DNA of 64,000 bases from Cytobacillus stercorigallinarum (lineage in GTDB: Bacteria > Bacillota > Bacilli > Bacillales > Cytobacillaceae). Positions 37,841-46,057 of this stretch are shown here, one piece after another. Position 1 is the stretch's first letter. Every line of letters begins with the position of its first letter. Under the pieces are notes generated by a model. It did not search any database and was not told the origin of the DNA. It worked only from the letters and a program-made list of their open reading frames with translations. A program made the translations under genes and the position numbers. The DNA lies in NCBI RefSeq assembly GCF_014836495.1, contig NZ_JACSQT010000001.1, positions 434,001 to 498,000 of the forward strand, written 5' to 3'.

Positions 37841-38223
37841 ACTTTTTCACCTTTAAGTTGACTAGCTGTGATAATGGCTAATACTTCATCTTCCAATAAA
37901 GAAGATTGCTTAGCGATTTGCGCTGTTGAAAGTCCCTGCTTATGAAGTAAAAGAACTTGATTTTTAATAATATCATGAACTTCCTTCTTCAGAGGTCTAG
38001 ATAACTCAGAGGCTTTTGGAAGTTTGATTTCGTCTATCAATAATTCTTCTTCTAACAGTTTTAATTTTTTCTTTATTTGATATATTTCTTTTATATGTTG
38101 GATTGATAATTGGTCAATCTCGTCTTTTAAGGAACGGTAAGGATCTTTAAGAAAAAAGGATAAAATAAATAGCAGGATAGCGATAACGAATAAAACGGCA
38201 AATAGATAGATAATGATTCTCAC
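37837..38223 (-). CDS. Membrane-anchored coiled-coil protein with HTH-like end (SwrB-like)
   Basis: 128 residues: one membrane helix (3-25), a coiled coil (about 30-65, rich in K, E and L), and a C-terminal segment (HKQGLSTAQIAKQSSLLEDE) that reads like a helix-turn-helix. This layout is that of SwrB/DUF6115 proteins, which assist flagellar assembly in B. subtilis; the locus corresponds to yqzC. It may instead be a scaffold for the MltG-like partner. RBS is the AGGTGAG right at its start. Function not known. Confidence 0.65.
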   Translation of the reverse strand: MRIIIYLFAVLFVIAILLFILSFFLKDPYRSLKDEIDQLSIQHIKEIYQIKKKLKLLEEELLIDEIKLPKASELSRPLKKEVHDIIKNQVLLLHKQGLSTAQIAKQSSLLEDEVLAIITASQLKGEKV

Positions 38224-38260
38224 CTCAAAGCTTTATTATCAAAGTTATTCTACCATATAT

Positions 38261-38412
38261 ATCGACAAGCCGTGCTAACTTTGAAGAATCCCCTATGGAA
38301 TTTGTCGAGTAAATCATCATGATATCTGTCGAATAAATGGTGAAATAAGTCGGTGAAGAAAAAATGCTTATCAAGAGGGCAAGTATAGCGATAGATAGCA
38401 TAAAGCGACAAA
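38261..38412. promoter_or_regulatory. Cluster of Spo0A-box-like motifs
   Basis: Compared with the 0A consensus TTTGTCRAA: CTTGTCGAT (38261-38269, minus strand, 2 mismatches), TTTGTCGAG (38301-38309, plus, 1), TCTGTCGAA (38325-38333, plus, 1) and TTTGTCGCT (38404-38412, minus, 2). Four related sites within 152 bases lie in the 266-base gap between two divergent transcription units. Control by Spo0A is an inference. Confidence 0.5.
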
Positions 38413-38489
38413 ATCTGTTTATTGTGGGCTTGGCCATTCAATGCTACCATTAATATATAGAATAATCTGACAAGGGGAACGGTTAGCAA

Positions 38490-38924
38490 ATGGAAATCAG
38501 TCAGAATCACATGATACATTCGTCAGGAGAATTACCTTTAAAAACAGAAATTATCAACAAAGATATTTATATTAGTTGGAAGATTAGGCAAGAAAAGTAT
38601 GATCTTCTCTCGCTCTACTACAACAAAGATATAAGAAGTTGCTTACAAGTTATTCAGCTTCAATCATACTGTAAAAATCATTCCGATCTATATGAGTTTT
38701 TTATTCCACCATACCAATCGATGAGAATCATTAGAAACGCCATTAAAACAAAATATCACTCTTACCGCATCACCCTTTGTTTGAAGTTAATGGATGACAA
38801 TTATCTTCCTTTACATACTACTGAAATAGGTAGTGGAGCGGGAACTGTCCAATTATCATCAGAAATAAATGCTGACTGGACCCATCAAGTGTGTGGGTAT
38901 AGTTATTATGAAGTGAAGCAATGA
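38490..38924 (+). CDS. DUF4912 domain protein
   Basis: 144 residues, no membrane helix. Residues 25-140 (YISWKIRQEKYDLLSLYY, FIPPYQSMRIIRNAIKTKYH, GAGTVQLSSEINADW) fit the DUF4912 family, often coded beside glycogen-synthase-like glycosyltransferases and GH57 branching enzymes in Firmicutes. Function unknown; a carbohydrate-binding or adaptor role is inferred from company. ATG 38490 follows AAGGGGAACGG. ATGA overlap with the glycosyltransferase gene shows coupling. It is in the place of B. subtilis yqgL, whose relation I cannot confirm. Confidence 0.75.
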   Translation: MEISQNHMIHSSGELPLKTEIINKDIYISWKIRQEKYDLLSLYYNKDIRSCLQVIQLQSYCKNHSDLYEFFIPPYQSMRIIRNAIKTKYHSYRITLCLKLMDDNYLPLHTTEIGSGAGTVQLSSEINADWTHQVCGYSYYEVKQ

Positions 38925-40099
38925 CTGAGAGTATTTTACTGTTAACTTGGGAATATCCACCGTATATTGTTGGTGGCCTTGGTCGCCATGTAAGTGAATT
39001 AGCGAAATCACTCGCACAAGAAAAGGTGTCCGTTCATGTGCTAACAGTGAAAAGGCAGACAATTGACGAAGCCTTTGAAGTACAAAATAATGTAGTCATT
39101 CATCGTGTGGCACCACTTATGCGAACTGATTCATTTCTTCATTGGGTAGCTTCGGTGAATTTAGCGATGGAAGAGAAGGCAAGAGAAGTGATTAAGGAGA
39201 ATGGAATAGATTTGATTCACGCCCATGATTGGATTGTTGCAGCTTGTAGTATCATTTTAAAGAAGGCAATGGATATACCGCTTATCGCTACTATTCATTC
39301 AACTGAGGCAGGTAGACATAATGGAATTTATACAGAGAGACAAAGTTTTATCGATAGACAAGAAAAATTATTAATGGCATCTGCCGATCATCTCGTAGTT
39401 TGTAGTCATTTTATGAAAAATGAATTGCTATATAAATACGAACAGCCATCTTCGACCCTTTCCATCATTCCAAATGGTGTAAGTGAGCCAATGAAAAAAG
39501 ATAAGAACCTGCATTCTCATTTTACTCAAGATAGACCATACCTTTTTTCAATGGGGAGGATGGTAGAAGAGAAAGGTTTCGATATTCTTATTGTCCTTGC
39601 TGAAAGGTTAAAGAAAAAAAATACAAACTTAAAAATCATTATCGCTGGACAAGGCCCGTTATTATCTTATTACAGACAAAAAGTGCATGCTAAACAAATC
39701 GATGAATGGATTCAATTTATTGGTTTTGTTAACGATGATGAGCGTGACATCTGGATGGAATATGCTAGCTTAGCTATTTTCCCTAGTTTGTACGAACCAT
39801 TTGGAATGGTGGCTTTAGAAGCGATGGCAGCTGGTCTACCAGTACTTTTAGCTAAAACTGGGGGATTAATAGAAATTATCATTGAAAATGAGTCAGGGCT
39901 TTTCTTCGATCCTGTGGATGTTGTCAATCTTGAAAAAAAAATAGATTGTCTACTATCAAAACCTAACTTTAGAAACCAAATCGTAAGCGCAGCTCAAAAA
40001 AGAATCAAGACAGAGTTTAGCTGGGGTACGGTAGCGAAACAAACGTTAAAGGTGTATAGAAATAACGGACTAGTGAATAAATTCCAAAAGAAAAGGTGA
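38921..40099 (+). CDS. yqgM: GT4 family glycosyltransferase (YqgM-like)
   Basis: GT-B fold glycosyltransferase of family GT4, 392 residues. The N-terminal domain has WEYPPYIVGGLGRHV (donor-loop Gly-rich motif, residues 11-25), resembling starch/glycogen synthases; the C-terminal domain has MVEEKGFDIL and the EX7E motif in PSLYEPFGMVALEAMAAGLP. The donor and acceptor are unknown. No signal peptide, so it works in the cytosol. Middle gene of a three-gene coupled operon (4-base overlaps). Confidence 0.85.
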   Translation: MTESILLLTWEYPPYIVGGLGRHVSELAKSLAQEKVSVHVLTVKRQTIDEAFEVQNNVVIHRVAPLMRTDSFLHWVASVNLAMEEKAREVIKENGIDLIHAHDWIVAACSIILKKAMDIPLIATIHSTEAGRHNGIYTERQSFIDRQEKLLMASADHLVVCSHFMKNELLYKYEQPSSTLSIIPNGVSEPMKKDKNLHSHFTQDRPYLFSMGRMVEEKGFDILIVLAERLKKKNTNLKIIIAGQGPLLSYYRQKVHAKQIDEWIQFIGFVNDDERDIWMEYASLAIFPSLYEPFGMVALEAMAAGLPVLLAKTGGLIEIIIENESGLFFDPVDVVNLEKKIDCLLSKPNFRNQIVSAAQKRIKTEFSWGTVAKQTLKVYRNNGLVNKFQKKR

Positions 40100-40104
40100 T
40101 TAAT

Positions 40105-40749
40105 GTGAAAATAATCGAGCAAATGCCTTATACAACTGAGTATTGGAATCAGTCAATTCAGGAAAATTTATTGCATCAAACGTTAGGTATCGCCGTAGGT
40201 AACAGTGTTTATTGGATCGAAATGAATGATATGGCAGAAGAAAGAGAACATCAAGTAGAGGGTTTATCGATACGTACAAAAACGGTGAGAATAGATCATC
40301 ATATTTCTCTGTTAAATTTCAACATTTACAATGAACTATCCACGAGTAAAGAGATAAAAGTACTTATAGCGCATAGTAATCCAAGAGAGTATGACCAACA
40401 TTTTTCCTTTATTTCTCCGATTGAACAGTTGATATATCATATGATTGATCGCCAATTATTCTTAGTGAATGGTCAATTGAACGGTGTGAAAATGAAGGAA
40501 AACACAGTGATGCAACGAGCCCTAGTGGATAATAACAAAATATGGTCATATGGCAAAGGCGGAAAACAAACATTATCATACAATCCAATAGGAAAAGGAA
40601 AAGTAGTTAGTTTATGTGGGGATACCGCTAAAATAACAGGAAAATCCGCTATGGAAGGGACAGCATGGTCAATTACCGATGACTGTCAAAAACAGCTATT
40701 ACAAGTAAATCAAACACTTTTAAAAAAACATACTAGCATTTCAAACTAA
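40105..40749 (+). CDS. Uncharacterised protein in the DUF4912-GT4 operon
   Basis: 214 residues, not recognised. No membrane helix or signal peptide. Visible features: a predicted beta-rich first half (LGIAVGNSVYWIEMNDM; SIRTKTVRIDHHISLLNFNI), a central HSNPREYDQHFSFISPIEQL, and NPIGKGKVVSLCGDTAKITG before a helical C-terminus. GTG 40105 is preferred, since AAAGGTGAT at 40093-40100 lies upstream; GTG 40096 overlaps the previous stop. It is coupled to the glycosyltransferase, so a role in the same glycan process is inferred. Confidence 0.6.
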   Translation: MKIIEQMPYTTEYWNQSIQENLLHQTLGIAVGNSVYWIEMNDMAEEREHQVEGLSIRTKTVRIDHHISLLNFNIYNELSTSKEIKVLIAHSNPREYDQHFSFISPIEQLIYHMIDRQLFLVNGQLNGVKMKENTVMQRALVDNNKIWSYGKGGKQTLSYNPIGKGKVVSLCGDTAKITGKSAMEGTAWSITDDCQKQLLQVNQTLLKKHTSISN

Positions 40750-40813
40750 AAAGTGATATTATATAAAAGTCGTATGAAACGAACTAGTGCTTAGTAGTTT
40801 GGAGGGAAATGAC

Positions 40814-40963
40814 ATGCGTGTAAATATTACGTTAGCTTGCACAGAATGCGGAGATCGTAACTATATTTCTAAAAAAAATAAAAGAAACAATCCAGATCGT
40901 CTTGAGCTAAAAAAATACTGCCCAAGAGAAAAGCGTTCTACAACACACCGTGAGACAAAATAA
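40814..40963 (+). CDS. rpmG: 50S ribosomal protein L33
   Basis: 49-residue ribosomal protein beginning [17 protein letters not shown], ending THRETK. C9 and C12 form a CxxC, and a third Cys (C36, KYCPREK) has no fourth partner, which is typical for the RpmGA-type subgroup. ATG 40814 follows GGAGGG. It lies just upstream of the 5-formyl-THF cyclo-ligase gene, as rpmGA does before yqgN in Bacillus. Second or third L33 paralogues would be elsewhere. Confidence 0.95.
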   Translation: MRVNITLACTECGDRNYISKKNKRNNPDRLELKKYCPREKRSTTHRETK

Positions 40964-40993
40964 GCAGTAGGTAGATTCCTGCTGCTTTTTTTT
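40963..40993 (+). terminator. Terminator after rpmG
   Basis: AGCAGTAGG and CCTGCTGCT pair around TAGATT, followed by seven Ts. Confidence 0.9.
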
Positions 40994-41089
40994 GTCTCCT
41001 TTTTTATGGTTTCATCACAGGGATGATGCTGGGTAAGATTAGAGAGTTTAAATAAGTGTTTTTTATATTTGATGGTAGAGGAGAGTAAA

Positions 41090-41641
41090 ATGGTGGATAA
41101 AAAACAACTGAGAAAGAAGATTATGCAACAATTAACAGCAATGACTAATGAACAATATACATCACTATCAGAAAAATTAGCATCGCAATTATTCCTCACA
41201 TCTCATTGGCAACAATCTAAAGTAGTTGCTCTTACAATATCACGCTTCCCAGAAGTCGATACTTTTCCAATTATTAATCAGGCCTGGTCGGAAGGAAAAC
41301 AAGTGGCTATTCCAAAATGCTTACCAAAAACGAAGGAAATGGATTTTAGGATTTTTTCAAGTTATGACAACCTAGAAGTCGTTTATTCTGGATTACAAGA
41401 ACCAGTAAAAGACAAAACAAAGAGTGTTCAGCCTTCTGAAATTGACTTATTAATTGTTCCAGGCGTTGCTTATACATTAAAGGGTGATCGAATTGGTTTT
41501 GGTGGCGGGTATTATGATCGTTATTTAGTAGATTATAACGGTGTTACCCTTTCATTAGCTTTTCCCGAGCAAGTGGTTAATAAAATGCCATTAGACCCCC
41601 ATGATTTACCTGTTCAAAAGATTATTACAGTTACGGAGTGA
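41090..41641 (+). CDS. yqgN: 5-formyltetrahydrofolate cyclo-ligase
   Basis: Converts 5-formyl-THF to 5,10-methenyl-THF with ATP, in folate one-carbon metabolism. 183 residues; basic N-terminus (KKQLRKKIMQQL), LLIVPGVAYTLKGDRIGFGG and the ATP/Mg motif GFGGGYYDRYL near the C-terminus. ATG 41090 follows AGAGGAGAG. Stop overlaps the next gene's GTG by 4 bases. The glycine cleavage operon 20 kb away uses the same THF pool. Confidence 0.95.
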   Translation: MVDKKQLRKKIMQQLTAMTNEQYTSLSEKLASQLFLTSHWQQSKVVALTISRFPEVDTFPIINQAWSEGKQVAIPKCLPKTKEMDFRIFSSYDNLEVVYSGLQEPVKDKTKSVQPSEIDLLIVPGVAYTLKGDRIGFGGGYYDRYLVDYNGVTLSLAFPEQVVNKMPLDPHDLPVQKIITVTE

Positions 41642-42429
41642 AAGAATTGATATTTATTTTTCTTGTACTCATTGCCGCTTTTTTAGGCTATCTTCTTCAA
41701 CTTCTTACAATGTCAGGCGCCTTAGCAGCAATTGTTGTTGGTGTATTGATTAGCATAGGTTTTGGATGGAAGGGACTACTGCTCCTTGGCTTCTTTTTCA
41801 TTAGTTCAAGCTTATTGTCAAAATACAAGAAAAAGCAGAAGCAACAAATCGAAGCACGTCATGAAAAAGGTTCTACAAGAGATTGGCAGCAAGTGTTTGC
41901 GAATGGTGGATTACCTGCTTTATTTAGTGTACTTTTTATTATTTTTCCTTCTCCTATTTTTTTCATTGCTTTTACGATAACCATTGCGAGTGCAAATTCT
42001 GACACTTGGGCCTCAGAGATAGGTGCTTTAAGTAAAAGAAAACCTTTGTCTATTAAGAATCTGAAGCAGGTAGAGCCAGGTACTTCAGGAGCAATGAGTT
42101 TCCTCGGAACCTTTGCTGCCATAATGGGTGCCTTCTCTATTGCTATGATTGCTATGTTGTCCTATTCATTATCTTTTTCCACTATGCTTATGATATTTGT
42201 CTTTGGTTTCCTCGGAAATATCTTGGATACGTTATTGGGTGCTTTTATTCAGGTAACCTATCGTTGTCCAGCTTGTGATATGGTAGTCGAATCGAAATGG
42301 CATTGTCATTGTCAAACGGTCTATTTAGGCGGTCGCACAGTAGTTAATAATGATCTTGTTAACCTTTCATCTTGTGGTCTTGCGAGTTTATTAGGTATTT
42401 TGTTCTTTGTGACTGTAGCAGGTGGATAA
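41638..42429 (+). CDS. DUF92 membrane protein
   Basis: Membrane protein of the DUF92 family (263 residues, about six to seven hydrophobic helices). Motif ITIASANSDTWASEIGALS near residue 125 and the Cys/His segment YRCPACDMVVESKWHCHC near 216-233 are family features. Plant and cyanobacterial relatives (VTE6) are phytyl-phosphate kinases, so a lipid-phosphate or CDP-type kinase reaction is plausible but unproved here. GTG 41638 overlaps yqgN, so it is translated with it. I do not remember it at this place in B. subtilis. Confidence 0.82.
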   Translation: MKELIFIFLVLIAAFLGYLLQLLTMSGALAAIVVGVLISIGFGWKGLLLLGFFFISSSLLSKYKKKQKQQIEARHEKGSTRDWQQVFANGGLPALFSVLFIIFPSPIFFIAFTITIASANSDTWASEIGALSKRKPLSIKNLKQVEPGTSGAMSFLGTFAAIMGAFSIAMIAMLSYSLSFSTMLMIFVFGFLGNILDTLLGAFIQVTYRCPACDMVVESKWHCHCQTVYLGGRTVVNNDLVNLSSCGLASLLGILFFVTVAGG

Positions 42430-42475
42430 TTGCAGAGAATGATTCGCATAATAGTGATAGACAGGAGGGAATGAA

Positions 42476-42667
42476 ATGGGAAAAATAATGACTTTAATAC
42501 TGTTTGTATTGTCAGGTGTTTTTATTTATCAGTACCGTTATCGCCTAGTTGGCTTTTTAGCGAGGCAAAATTTTATCATTGCTGCCGTGTTAAAATGCCC
42601 TTTTTTAAGAGAGAAAGCAATGAAGCTAGTTTTTCCTCAACCACAATATAATGAAGAACGTATATGA
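42476..42667 (+). CDS. yqgO: Small membrane protein (YqgO-like)
   Basis: 63 residues: one N-terminal membrane helix (about 3-20) followed by a basic stretch with RQNFIIAAVLKCPFLREKAM. Function unknown. ATG 42476 follows CAGGAGGGA. It lies between yqgN/DUF92 and gluP, where B. subtilis has a small yqgO gene; the symbol is by position and size only. Confidence 0.6.
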   Translation: MGKIMTLILFVLSGVFIYQYRYRLVGFLARQNFIIAAVLKCPFLREKAMKLVFPQPQYNEERI

Positions 42668-42674
42668 CGATGTT

Positions 42675-42706
42675 AGCCCTGTTTATATAAGGGCTTTTTA
42701 TTTTGT
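42675..42706 (+). terminator. Terminator before gluP
   Basis: AGCCCT and AGGGCT pair around a 9-base loop and are followed by TTTTATTTTG. Confidence 0.75.
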
Positions 42707-42761
42707 TAAAAAGAAACATACACTATAATAAGATATATAATTGTAAGGAAGGGGGGAAAAA

Positions 42762-44303
42762 GTGAATAGTAAAGAAGCTTATTTATTTTGGTCATTGGCC
42801 TATCATTTACTACATCAAGAAGAATATCGCTTCATTCAGCTTTCTGAAAAACAAGATGAACTCTGGATTGAGAAGTTAGAAAATAAACAGACGAAAGTGA
42901 TCCGTTTGCTAAGGAAGAATTTAGATTGGAGTAACTGGTTACAAAGAGATATAGAAGCAGTTGCGTTTAATGGTGAGCGTATTCGAAAACAAGTAAGGCA
43001 TAAAGAAATGACTGTGCTCAATGTATATATTTCACCATTTGTACCAGTTGATGATTATGAGGATAAGCTTAACAAGCCCTTTAAGCATTCTAAAATGGAG
43101 AAGACAACTGTTGAATCTGTCATTATGACAGTGGATAGGTTGGACGAGGTAGTGAAACAACTTCATCCATACTTTGAGAAACCTCTTTTCTCCTTAGAAG
43201 CAACATCTGACGATGAAATTGATGAACAAGTAATCGAAAACTTAAAAAACCAAACTTTAAGGTTCGCCGCAAATAAAGCGAAAGAAGAAAAAGAGGTTTT
43301 TAGTCAAGGTAAGCCCATTTTTACATATTTGTTTATCGCACTACAAGTTTTAGCATTCTTTTGGCTGGAATGGAAAGGTGGAAGTACAAATACCTCGGTA
43401 TTGATTGAGAGTGGTGCAAAATATAATCCGCTTATTTTAGCAGGTGAATGGTGGAGATTTTTTACCCCTATCATTTTACATATTGGTTTCCTGCATTTAT
43501 TGATGAATACGCTCGCTCTTTTTTACTTAGGCTCTGCTGTTGAGCGAATAATGGGCAATACAAGGTTTATATTTATTTACTTGTTATCTGGTTTTATGGG
43601 ATCATTGCTAAGTTTTATTACGAGTCCCAACGTATCTGCTGGAGCAAGTGGAGCGATATTTGGCTGTTTTGGCGCGTTGCTTTTCTTTGGAATAATGAAA
43701 CCCAAATTATTTTTCCGTACAATGGGTATGAACATTATCATTGTTCTTGTGTTTAACCTAGCTTTAGGCTTTATGATACCAGGAATTGATAACGCTGGTC
43801 ATATTGGTGGTTTAATCGGCGGGTTTTTAGCAACGGGAATCGTTCTTTTACCTAAGAAGAGAAAAAGGGTTGTTCAACTATTGATTGCTTGTTTCACGGC
43901 TCTACTCATCAGTGGGGGTCTCTATTATGGCTATCACAACCCTAATGATCAAACACAAGAAGAGATGGCTTTGATAGAAGCACAAAATCATTTAGAAAAA
44001 GAAAATTACTCAATGATGATTCAAGAACTTACTCCGTTTGATAAAGAAGGTGCAACTGCACAAACTTATTTTTTATTGTCCTATGCGGAAATTCAATTAG
44101 GAGAGATAGAGGAAGCGAAGCGTCATTTGCATCTGGCTATAGAAGAAAACGAACAATTCCATGAAGCTTACTATAATCTTTCCTTATTATATTTAAGAGA
44201 AGGACAAATGGATGAAGCGAAAAAATATCTGGATCAAGCGGTAGAATTACACGACTCAGAAGATTATCGCAAGCTACAAGACAATCTAAATGAAAGCAAA
44301 TAA
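42762..44303 (+). CDS. gluP: Rhomboid family intramembrane serine protease GluP
   Basis: Rhomboid protease (513 residues; B. subtilis YqgP) with a long cytosolic N-terminal domain (about 1-185), six to seven membrane helices holding the catalytic dyad Ser (SAGASGAIFG) and His (DNAGHIGGLIGG), and two to three TPR repeats at the end (residues 405-505). YqgP cuts the Mg transporter MgtE with FtsH in B. subtilis. GTG 42762 follows AAGGGGGG. Intact. Confidence 0.93.
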   Translation: MNSKEAYLFWSLAYHLLHQEEYRFIQLSEKQDELWIEKLENKQTKVIRLLRKNLDWSNWLQRDIEAVAFNGERIRKQVRHKEMTVLNVYISPFVPVDDYEDKLNKPFKHSKMEKTTVESVIMTVDRLDEVVKQLHPYFEKPLFSLEATSDDEIDEQVIENLKNQTLRFAANKAKEEKEVFSQGKPIFTYLFIALQVLAFFWLEWKGGSTNTSVLIESGAKYNPLILAGEWWRFFTPIILHIGFLHLLMNTLALFYLGSAVERIMGNTRFIFIYLLSGFMGSLLSFITSPNVSAGASGAIFGCFGALLFFGIMKPKLFFRTMGMNIIIVLVFNLALGFMIPGIDNAGHIGGLIGGFLATGIVLLPKKRKRVVQLLIACFTALLISGGLYYGYHNPNDQTQEEMALIEAQNHLEKENYSMMIQELTPFDKEGATAQTYFLLSYAEIQLGEIEEAKRHLHLAIEENEQFHEAYYNLSLLYLREGQMDEAKKYLDQAVELHDSEDYRKLQDNLNESK

Positions 44304-44390
44304 AAGATTTCGACAGGAAGGGAATATTTCCTAGGAAATTCTACATCTTTCCTTAGAAACTTAAAAAACTTGTTTGTTTAACATAAAGTA

Positions 44391-44431
44391 AGAAGGAATC
44401 AACCTCTTAAGCGGGTATGATTCCTTTTTAG
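44391..44431 (+). terminator. Terminator after gluP
   Basis: AAGGAATCA and TGATTCCTT pair with an inner AACCTC/GCGGG part, followed by TTTTAG. Confidence 0.75.
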
Positions 44432-44477
44432 TATGTCTATGATGTTTGTTAGGAATATATTTGAATGAGGTGAACTC

Positions 44478-45938
44478 ATGGAAACTAAGAAACATCATAA
44501 AGTATCTAAGGAATTGATTGATAATACATCCTATTTAAAAGAAGCATTAGCAATCGGAAAGAACTTTGATGTGTTACAAATAGATGTTGAATATACAGGG
44601 ATTGACATGGCGATCTATTTAGTTGATGGCTTCGCTAAAGATGATATTATGAATCGTTTAATGGAATTTCTTGCACAGCTTGGAAGAGAAGAATTAGAAG
44701 AAGATACCGTTCCGAAGCTAATGAAGAGATATATCCCTTATATTGAAATTGCTACAGAAAGTGATCTTGATGCAATTGTCGATGCCGTATTAGCTGGTCA
44801 AACGGCATTGGTCATTGATGGGGCAGATGAAGCGATATTAATTGATACAAGGTCTTATCCGGCGCGTGGACCAGAAGAGCCTGATATTGAAAGGGTTGTA
44901 AGAGGTGCCAGGGATGGTTATGTTGAAACATTAGTTTTTAATACAGCATTAACGAGAAGACGGGTAAGAGATCGGACATTAAGAATGGAGTATTTGCAAG
45001 TCGGAAGACGGTCAAAAACCGATATTGTCATTACCTATATTGAAGATATTGCAGACCCTAAGTTGGTGAGTAAAATCAAGGATAGTGTATCTAAAATTGA
45101 CACAGATGGCTTACCGATGGCTGAGAAGACAATTGAAGAATATGTTTCTGGTCAGCATTGGAATCCCTTTCCAATGGTAAGATATACAGAAAGACCGGAC
45201 ACAGCAGCCTCGCATTTATTTGAAGGTCATGTATGTATCATAGTGGATGGTTCACCGAGTGTAATTATCACACCGACTACTTTCTGGCATCACTTGCAGC
45301 ATGCTGAGGAATATCGAAACAAACCGATTATTGGTGCTTATTTAAAATTCGTTCGCTTTATTTCTGTATGGGCTTCACTTTTTCTTTTACCAATTTGGTT
45401 CTTATTTGCTGCGAACCCAAGTTTATTACCAGATGCCCTCTCGTTTATAGGACCAGAAGAGGCAGGGAAAATCCCTTTGATTTTGCAAATCTTAATAATT
45501 GAAGTAGGTATTGATATGCTCCGAATGGCCTCCATTCATACCCCCTCGAGTCTTGCTACTGCGCTTGGCTTAGTAGCAGCACTCATGATTGGTGATTTGG
45601 CCGTTTCAGTTGGCCTATTTACAAGTGAAGTTGTTCTTTATTTTGCCATTGTAGCAATTGGTACGTTTGCTACGCCAAGTTATGAATTAGGATTAGCTAA
45701 TCGAATTGTCCGTATTGTTTTATTATTACTGACAAGCGTATTTGATATGTATGGTTTTTTCATCGGTATTACGCTATTTGTCCTTTGGTTATCTAAAATG
45801 AAGTCGTTCGGAGTCCCTTATTTATGGCCGTTTATTCCCTTTAATTTAAGAGCCTTTAGAGATGTCCTTTTACGTTCACCAATGCCTTTGAAAAATAGAC
45901 GTCCGAGAATGTTGCATCCAAAAGATCCTGATCGATAA
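44478..45938 (+). CDS. Spore germination protein, SpoVAF/GerA family
   Basis: GerA-A type membrane protein of the spore inner membrane, 486 residues. N-terminal cytosolic domain (1-290) with ERVVRGARDGYVETLVFNT and MEYLQVGRRSKTDIVITYI, then five to six helices (about 290-450). The SpoVAF subgroup match is stronger than to GerAA proper (ERPDTAASHLFEG). It occurs alone, without B or C receptor subunits or the rest of the spoVA operon. SpoVAF-type proteins modify germinant receptor function. ATG 44478 follows GAGGTGAA. Confidence 0.85.
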   Translation: METKKHHKVSKELIDNTSYLKEALAIGKNFDVLQIDVEYTGIDMAIYLVDGFAKDDIMNRLMEFLAQLGREELEEDTVPKLMKRYIPYIEIATESDLDAIVDAVLAGQTALVIDGADEAILIDTRSYPARGPEEPDIERVVRGARDGYVETLVFNTALTRRRVRDRTLRMEYLQVGRRSKTDIVITYIEDIADPKLVSKIKDSVSKIDTDGLPMAEKTIEEYVSGQHWNPFPMVRYTERPDTAASHLFEGHVCIIVDGSPSVIITPTTFWHHLQHAEEYRNKPIIGAYLKFVRFISVWASLFLLPIWFLFAANPSLLPDALSFIGPEEAGKIPLILQILIIEVGIDMLRMASIHTPSSLATALGLVAALMIGDLAVSVGLFTSEVVLYFAIVAIGTFATPSYELGLANRIVRIVLLLLTSVFDMYGFFIGITLFVLWLSKMKSFGVPYLWPFIPFNLRAFRDVLLRSPMPLKNRRPRMLHPKDPDR

Positions 45939-45968
45939 ATGATGACTTTTCTTTTAATCGTAAGAATT

Positions 45969-46016
45969 ACTCTTTCTCTCATCTGTTTTAATGATTGAGG
46001 AAGAGTTTTTTTTCGT
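45969..46016 (+). terminator. Terminator after the SpoVAF-like gene
   Basis: ACTCTTTCTC and GAGGAAGAGT (G-T and small bulge) form a stem around a long loop, followed by eight Ts. A small ORF (45995) running through it is a shadow. Confidence 0.75.
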
Positions 46017-46057
46017 TTATACTTTGCTTTATGAAAGAAAGAATCGAGGGAATGAAT

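Noticed and set aside
45995-46057. Upstream extension of yqgQ from the TTG at 45995 or ATG 46031.
   Set aside because: It runs through the terminator of the previous gene; the GTG at 46058 has the SD and fits the homologue.
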